A stretch of 64,000 nucleotides of DNA, taken from contig QANT01006119.1 in NCBI GenBank assembly GCA_003254885.1, forward strand, positions 59,827 through 123,826. The letters are read 5' to 3'. This DNA is from Purshia tridentata (Eukaryota; Streptophyta; Magnoliopsida; Rosales; Rosaceae). Both the position numbers and the translations under genes were made by a program. This document shows, piece after piece, positions 27,780 through 50,054 of the stretch. Below the pieces are notes generated by a model. The model saw nothing but the letters and a program-made list of their open reading frames with translations, ran no database searches and was not told the origin of the DNA. How positions within the stretch are numbered: the first letter of the stretch is position 1; every line of letters starts with the position of its first letter.

Positions 27780-28286
27780 CTATTGAGATGGTTCTTGGGT
27801 GGGCTTCCCTTTTTCTCTTAGCTTGGCAATAGATTCTTTCATGGCTTCCTTCCTCCTTTTGCTGGCTAGTACTTTTGCTAGAACACCACTCACATTGGGG
27901 TCATTTTTCTCTTTTGGTGGAGGCGGTGGAGGCCTTTTGGCTGCTGCATTCGCACTTGGGTCATTGACATTGAAGCTGAGTACTGCACCAGCCAAACCCA
28001 AGCTCACAGTCCTGCACCATCAGTCAACCCCACAATAATACAGTAGTTTGTTACATCTCTGATATGATTATTGTAATAAGTGATATAAATGTTACATGCA
28101 TGGAATGAATGGAGAATCATACACTAACCTGCGGTGAACAAGTTGATTATTCAGGGCATGGACATTATCCGAAACTGGATGGCAAGCCCTGACTTTGTGA
28201 AAAGCCAGAGATGGAAAATGGGTGATGTTGTTAGTTGAGATTGGTGTTGTTGCGGTAGCAGATGGTGAAGGTAGTGAATGGGCCAT
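27780..28286 (-). CDS. Small chloroplast protein with twin-arginine thylakoid-lumen signal, function unknown
   Basis: Two exons on the minus strand, 28286-28129 and 28011-27780, 129 aa. Residues 1-50 are Ser/Thr-rich and lack acidic residues at the very start, as in chloroplast transit peptides. The exon junction restores HRRTVSLGLAGAVLSF (51-66): two arginines, a hydrophobic core and then SANAA, a signal-peptidase-like site near 75-76. This is the bipartite layout of proteins sent through the thylakoid Tat pathway. The mature part is only about 54 residues: KRPPPPPPKEK, then a basic helix (VLAKVLASKRRKEAMKESIAKLREKG). I do not recognise a named family; it resembles small thylakoid lumen or photosystem-associated proteins of plants. 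Targeting is inference from sequence. Confidence 0.83.
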
Positions 28287-29324
28287 AGCTCCCTATCTCA
28301 CTTGGGTTGGAAATCAAAATTACAAGAGATCTTCTCTTGTATGGTTTGGACAGTGGAGCTTAGATGAAACTGAGACTATAAGTCTATTGGTTGCAAGTAG
28401 ATAAGGTTTGCTTAATTGTGGACCCCTCTGGATATTGCCTTTCATATTTCGATACTCTTCTCTCATCAACATTACCTTTTCCTCTGTCATTTCATTTCCA
28501 AGTGAAAACAGGAACCAGTTGTTACTTAAACTCTGCATCATTCACTCTTCACATCTACAAACTCATAAATTGAGACAACAGTATATTCCACTCCTCCCAA
28601 ATATTGATGCGATATTCCCTCCCACCCACAATATCCACATCAATTGTGATTATGCTTAACCGACCATCAAATTTTAACGAACTATCCACATGAAAAGTAC
28701 AACGCTACACAAAGAATAAGAAAAATCATTCAGCAAAATAATCATACTCATTCTCATGGCCATGCACACTACGACTAAACCACAACCAAAACAATCTTTC
28801 CAACTTCCAAATCTCAATTGCCTGCAAAGGCATACGGTAATTACCAACTTTCTTCTTCTTTTTTTCTTTTTCTTTTTTAGTGTAAAGAAATGAAACTAAT
28901 GGATTAAACTTGCACCAATAATATAAAAATACCAATTTAATTAATTAGAAAAAAAAAACACGGAACAGTAATAATTTTGAAAGTTGATCAGCGCAACAAA
29001 TACTAGAGAACACTAACCATGTTGCCTTTGAAAAGTACCATACCAAGCATAATAAACAGATGTCCATAAGATTTCCAACCCTCGATAGAATATGGCAAAT
29101 TTAACATGTGATTGGGTTTGGGGAAGAAGACTACATACTTAAGAAATTTAAAAACCGCCGTCAAAACTTTAGCCGCATATCTAGCTCGCATCTCCAAACA
29201 GAAGAATTATCCAAACTTTAGAAAACGTAAAAATCCGTCTTATGGCGAAGAATTAAAAAGGTGTCCTAAGAGAAAGACAAACTAGAAATTATCTCTTCAC
29301 TCATCATCGTCCAATCATCTCCCT
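28287..29324. other. Intergenic region between thylakoid protein gene and RPL5
   Basis: Leader and promoter of the thylakoid protein gene on the left, 3' untranslated region of RPL5 on the right. Two short ATC-rich stretches near 29300-29342 resemble each other (TTCACTCATCATC), a small duplication across the RPL5 stop codon. Nothing else supported. Confidence 0.4.
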
Positions 29325-32302
29325 TCACTCATCATCATCATCGTCAGCATGAGCAGCTGAGTTGAAGGCATTCAATCTCTCAATCAACTTGTTCTTCCTT
29401 TCCTCATAGGTAAGCTTCTTGAGGTTGAACCTGTTCACGAAAACAAATAAATAAATAGCATAACAGAAGTACAGAACACAGGTAAATCTCCATCCAGAAA
29501 AGAAAATTTAGTTGAACTTAAAAACTGTCAACTAAGGCAAAAAATGAGTTTGAAACACACAATCAATTCAAAAGCCAAAAAAAATATGCAAGATCAATAA
29601 AACCACAAATGTTAAAACAGAAGAAAATCACATCTAACACTAAAATGAGTTGTATTGGTGATATTTATTGTAAAGATTATGCAATGGTGAAATGTAATGC
29701 TCTGATTGTGTAGAATATTGATGAAATGCTATGCTTTAATGAATTGTGATCTAATACTTGACACAATACATTTCACCAAGAACAACAATTTTTCAATATT
29801 CATTCCTTCAACACTCGTAATTTTAAGTTACAAACATCAGATTCCGGAGCATACACACATTGAACCTAAGATTCAAATATAGATATATTAACAACTGATA
29901 AATGACAATCAATAGAACTTTTACCTCTTGTGTTCCTTGGGTGCCTGCTTTTCCGACTTCTTATGTGACGGATCGGCACGAATGGCTTGATGAACCTTCT
30001 TGTACATCTCCTCCATGTTATCTGGTTCAATTCCCTTCTTAATATATTCACTGAAGTGAGTCTGATATTTTTCTGGCTCATCCTCCATCAAAGTCTAGAA
30101 GACAAATAATTCAGGTTTTGAGAAAACAAGATCAACATAGTTTGGACAGTCAAGTAAAAGAAGGATGCATGACATTAACTCTCAATTCTTACCCTCATAT
30201 ATGCAGCAACATGGCCACCATAGATATACTTGCGGTGAACCTCAGCATCAAGCTGCTTGCTGTCCTTGGAGAAACCAGCAAACCTCTTCTCACTGTGGGG
30301 AATATCCAACCCACCATCCAAAGCACCCTGTAATTAATTAAAAATAAAATAAAATTCTTTCAACATCCCAGCAAATAAAAAAAAGTCAATTTCATACTCA
30401 GCAAGAACATATCATATATAGGGGGAAGCAATATGAAAAAATGATTCATCACCAGAGATGCTTCAGCATCTTCATAATCATTCAGAGGAATAAATAAATA
30501 CAACTAATTAAAAATTAGAATCAAATCCACAACCGTTGGGATCCCACTCCCCCCAGATAAAAATAAGAGTTCATTTAAGTATATCCATAGCAAAGCTCAA
30601 AATCAAGTCAGCTTCCCTAACTTTTACCAGAACAAAAACAAAAAGGAGTCCTTGACATACATACCCATGACGCCAACATAGTTCCAGAACAGAGGAAGAC
30701 AAAAACAATTGTAAGAAAAATCCAGGCAACAGAATGAAAAATCACAGGCAACTGATACTAAAGCATTGTTCATCAGCATACTTGAAATAAAAAGGCTTGT
30801 ACAAAAGGGCAAAAATTGAACAGTAGTACTATGCAAACCTTCAGCATCATAAAGCTGAAAAAATATTAAAAATTAGACACAATGATATAAAATGACAGAA
30901 AAATGCAAAGCCATCAAAAAAACTAAAACATCATAAATACAATGACACTCACCAATCACCACAGATTGATAAACAAGAGAAAAAATAAAAGTAAATGACA
31001 AGACTATGCAGCCAAAAAATAAAGAGTAAAATGCTCCCTTACCTTCAAGGCAGCAAATACACGATTTCCAGTAGTTGTCTTAATCAAGCCAACATCAAGA
31101 AGAGCACGGAATGGTCTTCTGGTCTCAGCAGGCTCCACAGAGAAATCCTCACCAGTAGCCTAGAATATCATATAATTTTTTAACAGTACTGCAACTAGAA
31201 AGGCAAATAGGGATTGCCCTTCAAATAAGCAATTGAAATGAAGGTCACATTACCTCAACATTTCCCTGATATTCATCATCCAATTCAAGCTTCTTCAAGA
31301 CACGACGAGCCAAAAGGAGGCCAGTGCAGTAAGCTGACCATAAATATACTGTTACTACCCCAAGAAATGAACCCATGCTAGGAGGGATGTTCGAAGCAAA
31401 TTAAACATAATAATGGAAATACCTGCTGCGTAGTTTGTGGGACCAACATAAAGCCCATAGTTTTTCAGCTCATGGGAATAGGCTGATTCTAGAACCAAAT
31501 CTCCAGCAATGCTGGCGGATATAATTTGGGCAACAATATCCTTGTTGGTCTAACAACTAGGTTAAGGTCAAACTCCTAGATAATGTAAGGCATATCGAGT
31601 TCACCAACCAAAAATATTAAATCAATGATCCCTTCAGATTTTAACTTGGTACCCAAAAAACGCAGGTTTTATAACTACGCCTTTAACATAACTTTTAAAA
31701 GCTAAATATAAATAAAAAAGCACTATCAATAAAAGGAAGAACTGAAGGATACAAATCTCACAACAAACCGGTACTTGGGTGTGTTATACTTGTTCTTGTC
31801 TTGATTGATGAGTCTAATTCTGGCCCGGTAGTCAGTCTTCCCATCTGTGGACAGTATTAGAAAAGAGAATTCGCATGAAACATATACGATGGCTGAAAAG
31901 GGAAGACAATTCACCAAGAAACAAAAGACACTACCTCTCCTTCTCCTAAACTTGACCTGATAGCGCTTGAAGTAGGCCTTAGACTTCTGGTCCTTGGCAA
32001 AGGCCTGAAATTAATATTCAGAGCAAACTAATTAAGCACTCTCATTAATCCAAGTTACGCAGTAGAGATAAAAAAACCCACACAAATCACAGTTTTGTAA
32101 GCAAATGATTCCACAATGCATACAGAAATGTTTTAGTGAAGTACAAAAATCCCATAGGATGCCCATCATAAAAATCTTAAATTCCATATAAATTTAATTA
32201 TAAAAAAATTACATATCTATAATCATTGTTATCATTAACGTAGCGAAACGAAAAAATACGCATAAAACTTCAAATGAATGAAACAGAGAGGAAACGCACC
32301 AT
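29325..32302 (-). CDS. RPL5: Cytosolic 60S ribosomal protein L5 (uL18)
   Basis: Component of the large ribosomal subunit that binds 5S rRNA and joins the central protuberance. Nine coding exons on the minus strand: 32302-32300 (ATG only), 32004-31935, 31844-31753, 31549-31423, 31333-31254, 31159-31043, 30327-30193, 30094-29925, 29430-29325; total 299 aa, close to other plant L5 proteins. Recognisable blocks: [86 protein letters not shown], and the basic then acidic C-terminus ([26 protein letters not shown]). The start codon stands alone in exon 1, a layout frequent in ribosomal protein genes. Intron between 30327 and 31043 is long (715 bp). Confidence 0.97.
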
Positions 32303-32600
32303 TGAAGGAGATCGGCTGCCCAAGAAGACGTGAGGGAGTGAGAGTGACTCACGGCTAGGGTTTTCTATCACAGAGGGTGAGTTTTATATAAAGAACAGAG
32401 AGCTACCCGATTGATTCAAGGATCAACGGCTGGGATTGATTCGTGGTTTAGCAGGGTTTTGCGGTCTAATGGACGGCTGGGATTGATATATCGAGCGATA
32501 GGTTTTGTGGTCTTTATGGGAAATTTTGGTAGGGGCATTTTTCATTTCGTTAATTTGAGCCTTGTAAGTTGGACGGCAGGCCCAATGTGTCCACAAAAAT
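32303..32600 (-). promoter_or_regulatory. RPL5 promoter: telo box, TATA box and site II element
   Basis: On the minus strand: telo box AAACCCTA at 32363-32356, TATATAAA at 32390-32383, and TGGGCC (site II) at 32584-32579. Telo boxes together with TGGGCC/T elements are a known hallmark of plant ribosomal protein and other translation genes. Spacing puts the likely start of transcription near 32355, giving a leader of about 50 bases before the ATG at 32302. Confidence 0.7.
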
Positions 32601-33032
32601 ATATGGGTTCAAGTAGGCCTCTATGTATTGAAAGACTATGGACACCCAAATTCTCAAATTTTTTTCTCAACTTCCAATTTTCTTTGGCTATTGATCATCT
32701 TTTTTAGAGAAAAAACAAAAGGTATCCTACATACAAAAAAAAACTGAGGAAAACCAATATCCAAATTTCAAAAGATGATTTCACAAAAAAAAATAATTCA
32801 AAAGATGACATTCATAACCAAAAGAAGAAATAAGGGAAGAAAACATATAAAAAGATATATAGATGGATGGTGTTCTCTAATTTTGAAGGGATGAATTATA
32901 TAGTGTTTTTTTTGAAGTCAAATGTGGGGGCTGGCTGAGCTTGTTGAGATTTTCAATGTGTATTATAAATTGAAAGGCACACACTTTCATTTACACAGAC
33001 AAACAGAGGAGAGAGAGAGAGAGAGGAAAACG
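32601..33032 (+). promoter_or_regulatory. Promoter and leader of the first dioxygenase
   Basis: A TATAAAT element lies at 32964-32970, followed by a GA-rich leader (GAGAGAGAGAGAGAGG at about 33008-33026) just before the ATG at 33033. The region is shared with the distal RPL5 promoter, as the two genes are divergent. Confidence 0.4.
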
Positions 33033-34107
33033 ATGGGTATTAAGATTCCGGTTGTAGATTTTGGGAAACAGGATTTAAAGCCAGGATCGAGTGATTGGGT
33101 GGAAGGCTGCAAACAAGTCTGCCATGCTCTCGAAGAGTTCGGGTGTTTTGTAGCAACAGTTTCGGATGAAGATGCTGTGGATCTTCACAATTCAATCTTT
33201 AGTAGCTTAGACGAGTTGTTTGATTTCCCCAACGAAATTAAACTGAAAAACACTTATGACAAGCCTTTCCGTGGCTACCACTCCCCTAATGATGTTCATC
33301 AAGGCTTGGGGATTGATGATGCTACAAACCCTCAAGCAACTTTTAACTTCACCAAACTCTTTTGGCCCAATGGAAATCATCACTTCTGGTACTAATATAT
33401 ACTTCTCTTTTTTCAACTTTCAACTGGGTAATGTATCAAATATTCTCTGAATTTGTTGTTGGTTTTGTTAGCAAAACTGCAGATTCGTATGTGAAACTGG
33501 TGGCGGGGATAGATCAGACTGTGACAAGAATGATATTTGACTATTATGGGGTGGAGAAATACTGTGAGTCTCATATTGGATCAACGGAATATGTTCTTAG
33601 ACTTCACAAATATAACGAAGCTCACAAGGGAAAACCCCACAGGGCACTTCCAGAGCATACGGACTTGAACCTCACCACCATAATTCATCAGAATCATGTG
33701 AATGGTTTGGAGGTTCAAGCAAAGAATGGTGACCAATGGATTGGTTTTGATGCCTCCCCCAATTCATTTATATTCATGACAGGCGATGCTTTCAAGGTGA
33801 TTACATTAATTTATGTTGTTGTTGGGTGTTTGAAATGCATGCATATTGATATGTTGGTGTGGTTGGGCAGGTTTGGAGCAATGACAGAATACAACCTTGT
33901 CTGCATCGAGTGATGATGAGTGAGAATGATGTAAGATACTCGGTTGTGTTCTCTACATTCCACAATGGAATTATAACTGTGCCAGAGGAGTTAATCGATG
34001 ATGAACACCCTTTACGATATAAGCCTTTGAATCATCTGCAATATCTACAATCACAACTCGCTCAACCAACCTCCAGGGTTTGTGTTCAAAACTTCTGTGG
34101 TCTTTGA
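33033..34107 (+). CDS. 2-oxoglutarate/Fe(II)-dependent dioxygenase, AOP-like, tandem copy 1
   Basis: Soluble enzyme of plant specialised metabolism that couples 2-oxoglutarate decarboxylation to oxidation of a small-molecule substrate; the substrate cannot be read from sequence. Exons 33033-33388, 33472-33796, 33871-34107; 305 aa. N-terminal DIOX_N part (IPVVDFG to about 115), then the jelly-roll core. Fe(II) ligands His181 and Asp183 (EHTDLN) and His239 (CLHRVM); 2-oxoglutarate-binding Arg249 and Ser251 (RYS). All catalytic residues are present, so it should be active. Intron positions and phases equal those of the next gene, so the two arose by tandem duplication. Resembles the AOP / deoxypodophyllotoxin-synthase-like clade. 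Confidence 0.92.
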
Positions 34108-35599
34108 ATCCCTCTTATTTTATGTCTATGTCTGAATTGATATTCAATCTCTCATCTCTGGCCTGCCACGCCGAGATTAATTTATGTCACTTCACTGCTT
34201 TGTAATGTGTATACAATATTAAGTTATTAAATAATGTTGATCAACTCTTTCATGCTTTGTGGTATGAGAAGCCTTTAGTTGACTTTTCCTTGTATACCAT
34301 GACTATGGTAAAGAATAAAGATGTTCTTTTTTTTTAGTAAGAAAATAAAAGTATTAAACCATCCATTAATTAACCAAAAGAAGAGGTCATCGGCCCATAC
34401 AAGAAGCCCAGTAAAATAGTACAGCAAGTCAAACCCAATCCAAGTAAAAGAAGCACTGCTTCATTGTTTTAATCAATATGGGCCTCATGCATTTACACAG
34501 AAAGTATGGGCCTCATGGATTACTGAGCGTGGAGAGAGTGATATGAGGCTAGCAAAAATATGTACTTGGGCCTAATATAATGTCTGAATGGGCATTCATG
34601 TTATGTTACATATACAAATTAATTTTTCGTGGGTTAGGTTAGGCCATGGATATTCAATTATTAATGAGATCAACAATTCAAAACCGAACAATTGAAAAAG
34701 AGACAGGAGGAGATCTGAAGTGCAGTTGCTTATGACTTCTGAGTAAAATTCATTTACACTTTGGATCTTCTAGGATATATTATGTGGGGAATGTTGGGTT
34801 ATCTCAAAAAATTGTGCCTCCAAGCAGTTAAATTTATTAAATTAATTTCATAATCATTTGTCACATAAATTTTTTTAATAACCTTACAAAATTAAAACTA
34901 AAATACATAATTAATCTGAAAAACAATTGATGTTCAGGTATTTCTTTCTTTTTGTATAAAACATATGAACGACATTTTTCACGAGTTTGCATTATTAGAT
35001 AGTTTTTAATGATTGAGATGAGAAACGTTTAAGTAATAGATGTGTCGGCTAGTAATCGAACTGTTGTGCACTTGTGATTCACGAGTGTGCATGCATTATT
35101 GCCATTGGGATAAAAAAAATTTTATTATGTGGTTATTTTATTTATTTTTGGACATATTTATTAGATATTAATTATTATAATATTGTATACAGCTCAACCA
35201 GATGGTCCAGATCACTAAAAACAAACTAAAAAAATAATTGAACATATATTGTCGTTATCACAGACCAAAAGATTAATAATCAATTGTTGATTGATGGATG
35301 ACACTATTGATAATAGAGACAAGAAGCTAGCTAGGTCTGTGAAATTTCTGTCAAAGTCATTACAGAATCAGTTTTTCACCAACCAAAACATGTGGTGAGC
35401 AGATCTGCTGCCACAATTATTGCATGTGTATTGTATGTATGTGTGTCGAAGATTTTTCTATATTGATTAATTGATGGGTAGCTCTGTATATATATCATGA
35501 TCAGCAACAGCATGGGCATATGCATCTCACCCTTGCTTTCTTGAGCTACAATCAGATCCTCAAATATTGTAGCTAGCAATCAGATCGACAAACACCACC
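34108..35599. other. Intergenic region between the tandem dioxygenases
   Basis: AT-rich, with the 3' end of copy 1 and the promoter of copy 2. No coding exon and no clear transposon ends were seen. Confidence 0.5.
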
Positions 35600-36943
35600 A
35601 TGTGTAATCAAACTAGTGAAAACAAGATTCCCATCATAGACTTCTCCAAGGAGGAGGACTTGAAGCCTGGATCGAGTTCTTGGCTCCAAATTCGTGAAGA
35701 TGTGATCCATGCACTTGAAGAGACAGGTTGCTTCATTGCACAACTTGGTAGCAAAGTTCCTCAAGACCTTCGGACCAACATGTTGGAGCCTTTCAAGGAG
35801 TTAATGGACTTCCCTCTAGAAGTCAAAATGAAAAACAAGGGCAAGAGGACTTTGGGTGGTTATTATAGTGCCACTGAGATCCATGAAAGCATAGGCATTG
35901 ACAATGCTAGAAATGCTGCTGAGTGCCAGAAGTTCACTGATCTCTTCTGGCCCAACGGCAATGAAAAGTTCTCGTAAGTCAAATCTTATTTGTACGTGTG
36001 GTTCAGATTCACAGTCTAATTATATATAACTTAATTGATTTGGTTTTGTTTGATTAGTCGAAGCTCAAATGAGTATGCAACCCAAATGATGGAGCTTGAT
36101 GGAATTGTGACGAGAATGATATTCGAAAGCTTTGGCGTAGAGAAATACCATGACACCCACATTAACACCAACACTCACTACCTGTCTTTCGTGAAGTACA
36201 AGAGATCTCAGGACATTGAAACCGATGTGGGTCTTCTGAGCCACACAGACAAGAACTTCACCACCGTTCTCCATCAGGTCAATGATGTCAATGGCTTGGA
36301 GGTGCAAACCAAGAATGGAGAGTGGGTGTTATGTGAACCTCCGCCTTCATCCTTAATTTTCATGGCAGGCGATGTTTTGCAGGTAACAGTAATCACTATT
36401 TTAATACCCTGATTGCAGATGACAGTAAATTCCACTGAACAATCAAAGTAGTGACATAGTGACAGTATAGTGGGTCACCACCATGATCAATTAGTACATC
36501 GTTTTCATGATTTTTTGTCCATTTCTTGTAAGAAAAATCAGATAAGGAATGGGTTGGTCCCACAAAGATTTTTGAAAATCTTGATGATGTAGTAGTAGGA
36601 CCACTATATATTTTACTGTCCTTAATTATAAATTCTTATGAGTTGAATTTGGTGAATACATTTGACAAGTCTAGCTAGCATTAATATTGATAAATGAATG
36701 TAGGTTTGGAGCAACGACAAAATACCAGCATGCAGACACAGAGTGACGATAAACAAAGACAAGATGAGATTCATGCTGGCTCTGTTTGTGCTAAAGAATG
36801 GCAAGTGTGAGACACCGGAAGAGTTTATTAACAAGGAAAACCCAGTGCGCTACAAACCAATAGATCAAGCTGAATATTTTGCTGCGGTTATCAGCAATGG
36901 AACTGCATATACTGTCCAAGACCACTGTGGTATTACTGTTTGA
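35600..36943 (+). CDS. 2-oxoglutarate/Fe(II)-dependent dioxygenase, AOP-like, tandem copy 2
   Basis: Exons 35600-35973, 36058-36382, 36704-36943; 312 aa, frame closed by TGA. Same two-intron plan as copy 1 but clearly diverged (IPIIDFSKEEDLKPGSSSWL against IPVVDFGKQDLKPGSSDWV). Fe(II) ligands His187 and Asp189 (SHTDKN) and His245 (CRHRV) are intact. Arg255 of the 2-oxoglutarate site is present, but the partner serine two residues on is Met257 (RFM instead of RxS), which may weaken or change co-substrate binding. The second intron (36383-36703) is longer than in copy 1. Substrate unknown; divergence suggests a separate function. Confidence 0.91.
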
Positions 36944-37811
36944 TCCACACCTTCATCGATCCTTTCTTCTATCTCATCATCAACATATAGATTATAATTA
37001 AATAATTTCCTTGGATCGATCTATCAAGGAGTTGCTAGTAACATGTAATATTTTCTCAAACAAATGGGTTTAATTTCGTGTTTCTAGTGTTGGTTTTGTG
37101 GTATTAATGCATGCTTGGTGTGCATGCTTTATTGCTGCTTGTATTACTCTACTGTCGAATAAATTTAACAAGTTATTGTGCATGCCAATTCGCTTCACTA
37201 TATTTTACTTCTTTCTCAAATTATTTGATCGATCCTATCATTCCTATGATTATGAATCAAAGATGGTATATATTAATATATGCCGGCCAGGCAATACTGA
37301 CCGGCCGCGTGAAACCCATGCTTATATCTTCAGCTTCAAGATATGGGTATCACGGTAATGGCCTTAAATTTGCAGAGGACTACGGCATGTATGGCCATGC
37401 TATGGATCTTACATGCAGGTATATATGTATCTATAGAATTATAAGATATTTTATGGTATAGTGACTATAGTCTTTCGAGTATATAATTGAGTTTCTAATT
37501 TAAGAAATAAAATAATAATCCAAAATCGACTTATGTCCATGGCCTAGTGCGCCATGAGATCTAGCCGCTGCAGTGTGAGGCTCGCTGTAATAAATTGCAA
37601 CTGTAAGATCTTAAAGCAACTACAGATAATCTCACTAGATTCTTGCACAATAGTCATATTTCTGATTTCCTAACACTGATATTATTACATCAATGAATGA
37701 TAATATTACAACAAAAAATAAAAATGAATAAAAATACACAACTACAAAACCGACCAAAACCAAAACCAAGACCCAAAACCCATTTCTTTTCCCCACGTGT
37801 ATAACCGTCAC
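36944..37811. other. Intergenic region between dioxygenase 2 and the SAC9 3' end
   Basis: AT-rich, with 3' ends of both convergent genes. Open frames on the plus strand at 37098-37461 have no family features and are not a third dioxygenase copy. Nothing else supported. Confidence 0.45.
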
Positions 37812-48187
<10,376 letters not shown>

Positions 48188-48647
48188 GCGATCTCTTTTG
48201 TTAGTGCACGATGTTGGAGGAGTTCGATCTGATTATTGAACGCACCGCAGAATTGGCGCGTCAGAGAGCAGAGAGCCGAGAGCGTTAAATGGATGCGGCC
48301 CACTCTGCAAAACTCACCACTTCTCCTGCGTTACAAAATGGCATCAGAAGAAATGACAGCAAGATAAAACTCTTTCGTGTTGAGAAAGAAGAAAGATTTT
48401 TTTTATTTTTTTCTTAAATTAACGGTAATACTACACATGAAAAGTATACCCCCTATCTGACTTTGCTGATCAGTAAATATAGGTTTATTAAATATACGAC
48501 TTTTTTTTATTACTAATCCCCTGTTTTCAGCTGAGATTTTCCAAAATTTTTATTAAATCATAATAATCGATTTTTTTTTTTTTAGCTTCAGNCGATTTTT
48601 TTTTTTTTTGAGCTTCAGACTCATGATTATTAAGGTAAGTTAAGTAT

Positions 48648-48782
48648 AAAAATACTTATCATACAAAAATAGGTTAATTACAAATATCATCCTATCTTTG
48701 TATGATAATTAATTTCCTACTTACCTTATCATAATAGGTTAATTATAAATATCGTCCTAATTTTTGTATGATAAGTATTTTT
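48648..48782. repeat. Inverted repeat with near-perfect 26-27 bp arms
   Basis: Left arm 48648-48673 contains AATACTTATCATACAAAAA; the right arm 48756-48782 is its reverse complement with one indel. A 39-40 bp direct repeat beginning ATAGGTTAATTA (48669 and 48733) overlaps the structure. Size and AT content fit a MITE or hairpin; no target duplication was identified. Confidence 0.62.
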
Positions 48783-48805
48783 CTATTTATCTTATTTTCT
48801 TATAC

Positions 48806-48950
48806 GGAAACTTCTCTTATGAAAAAGTTTTCATGCGGAAGCCTATCAAAAAATAAATTATAGTCGAATTATAGTTGAGTGACTGTACTTTCTTATTCTA
48901 TAGATTTGATGGGCTTCCACACAATTTTTACATAAGAAAAGCTTCATTTC
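48806..48950. repeat. MITE-like imperfect hairpin, about 145 bp
   Basis: Left arm GAAACTTCTCTTATG with GCGGAAGCCTATCAAA further in; right arm read on the other strand gives GAAGCTTTTCTTATG and GTGGAAGCCCATCAAA in the same order. The two halves pair over about 50 bases, with a loop near 48870-48890. No coding capacity. This is the layout of a small miniature inverted-repeat element; superfamily unassigned. Confidence 0.62.
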
Positions 48951-50054
48951 TTATCCCTTTCAAATTCTCTTTTATTATGGGAAAAAAGGACAAAATTTTA
49001 TATAATAAAGACTATAGAGTAGACAACAAAATTATTGTAGAAAAAATTTAATTGTAAAGTCCTAATTGTAAATGAAAAACTTCAATCATTACACATTTTT
49101 GAATGATAAATAAACTCACTTTTTATAATTAAATCAACTTGTTTCACATTATAAATGAGCATTCGAACTTTCAGTATTGAGGAGATAGTCATAAATGTAA
49201 TCATTATTTTCTTATAACTTTTTTTGTAGACTTGTGTGATTGTGTGTATTACTTTGTTGTAGTTGTATTTTAGCATTTCTCAAATATCATATAAAAGACA
49301 TATAAATACCTATTTTTGGCGTAATTTTGGATTGTAACTAATAGATACTTAATACATGAACGTTTGAATACTCGATTGAAAACGAAAAAAATGGACCTAC
49401 CTATTTTGTTTTTGAGCATCTCTCTTATTTTTCCATTTGTGCTTAGAAATTTTGGAATTCCCTAAAAGGTAAATTTCAGAAAAATAATGACGCTAAAATG
49501 CAAAATGCAAAAGTTTCGGGGCATGGATAAAAATACAAAAACGTACAGGGACATTGCGCCGAAAAACCCAAAAGATTGTCAAATAAAGTCACGTCCCCAC
49601 AGAAAAAACGAGAGGCAAAGGAGAGCCTTGAGTGGTAAACGAGATCGAGCTAACGGATTCAATAAGCCACACGATTTTCCTCGTCATATCATCATATCGA
49701 TATTGTTTCATTCGACAATTCTAAGACAAAACCAAAGACCAATTTTCAGGTTGTTGTAAATCTCAAGTGAGAAGAAGCTACAGTACTATTTTCCTTTTGA
49801 AAAGCTCCCATTTGATGCAATGGTTCACAACTTGTTGAATAAAATCCCATTTGATAAGTCTTAGCGTCTTAAACTTATATAGGTTCGGTTGTTTTAGTTA
49901 AGGATTGGTCGAAGTTGACAGTATTTATTATTGGATAATTGTGTTTTGGCTGGCGTGTATTGTCCAATTTGACGAAGTTTGATGTATGTCTTTACTGAGT
50001 TTCGTGTACATTTGTGTGTATTTGAGCAGAGGATGACAGTGCTGTGAGGTCTCA

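Larger units (their letters stand above)
48188..50054. promoter_or_regulatory. Divergent intergenic region between SAC9 and the rhodanese-like gene
   Basis: About 1.9 kb separate the two ATGs. The first 120 bases on the SAC9 side are GC-richer and fit a leader. The middle (48550-48960) holds an ambiguous base in a T-run and two inverted-repeat structures (separate entries). The right part (about 49480-49800) may be leader of the rhodanese-like gene; a short open frame there has no family features. Confidence 0.5.

Noticed and set aside
29003-29197. A 64-aa minus-strand open frame between the thylakoid protein gene and RPL5
   Set aside because: No recognised domain, no start context or splice partner, and it lies in the likely 3' region of RPL5.
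30430-30800. Box C/D snoRNA candidates in the long RPL5 intron (minus strand GTGATGA and CTGA words)
   Set aside because: Box spacing and terminal stems could not be made to fit; evidence too weak for a feature.
37098-37461. A third dioxygenase copy or small gene on the plus strand
   Set aside because: No dioxygenase motif and no similarity to either copy; two overlapping frames of equal quality suggest chance.
49487-49759. A 90-aa plus-strand open frame upstream of the rhodanese-like gene
   Set aside because: Basic, low-complexity composition and no family match; probably leader or intergenic sequence.
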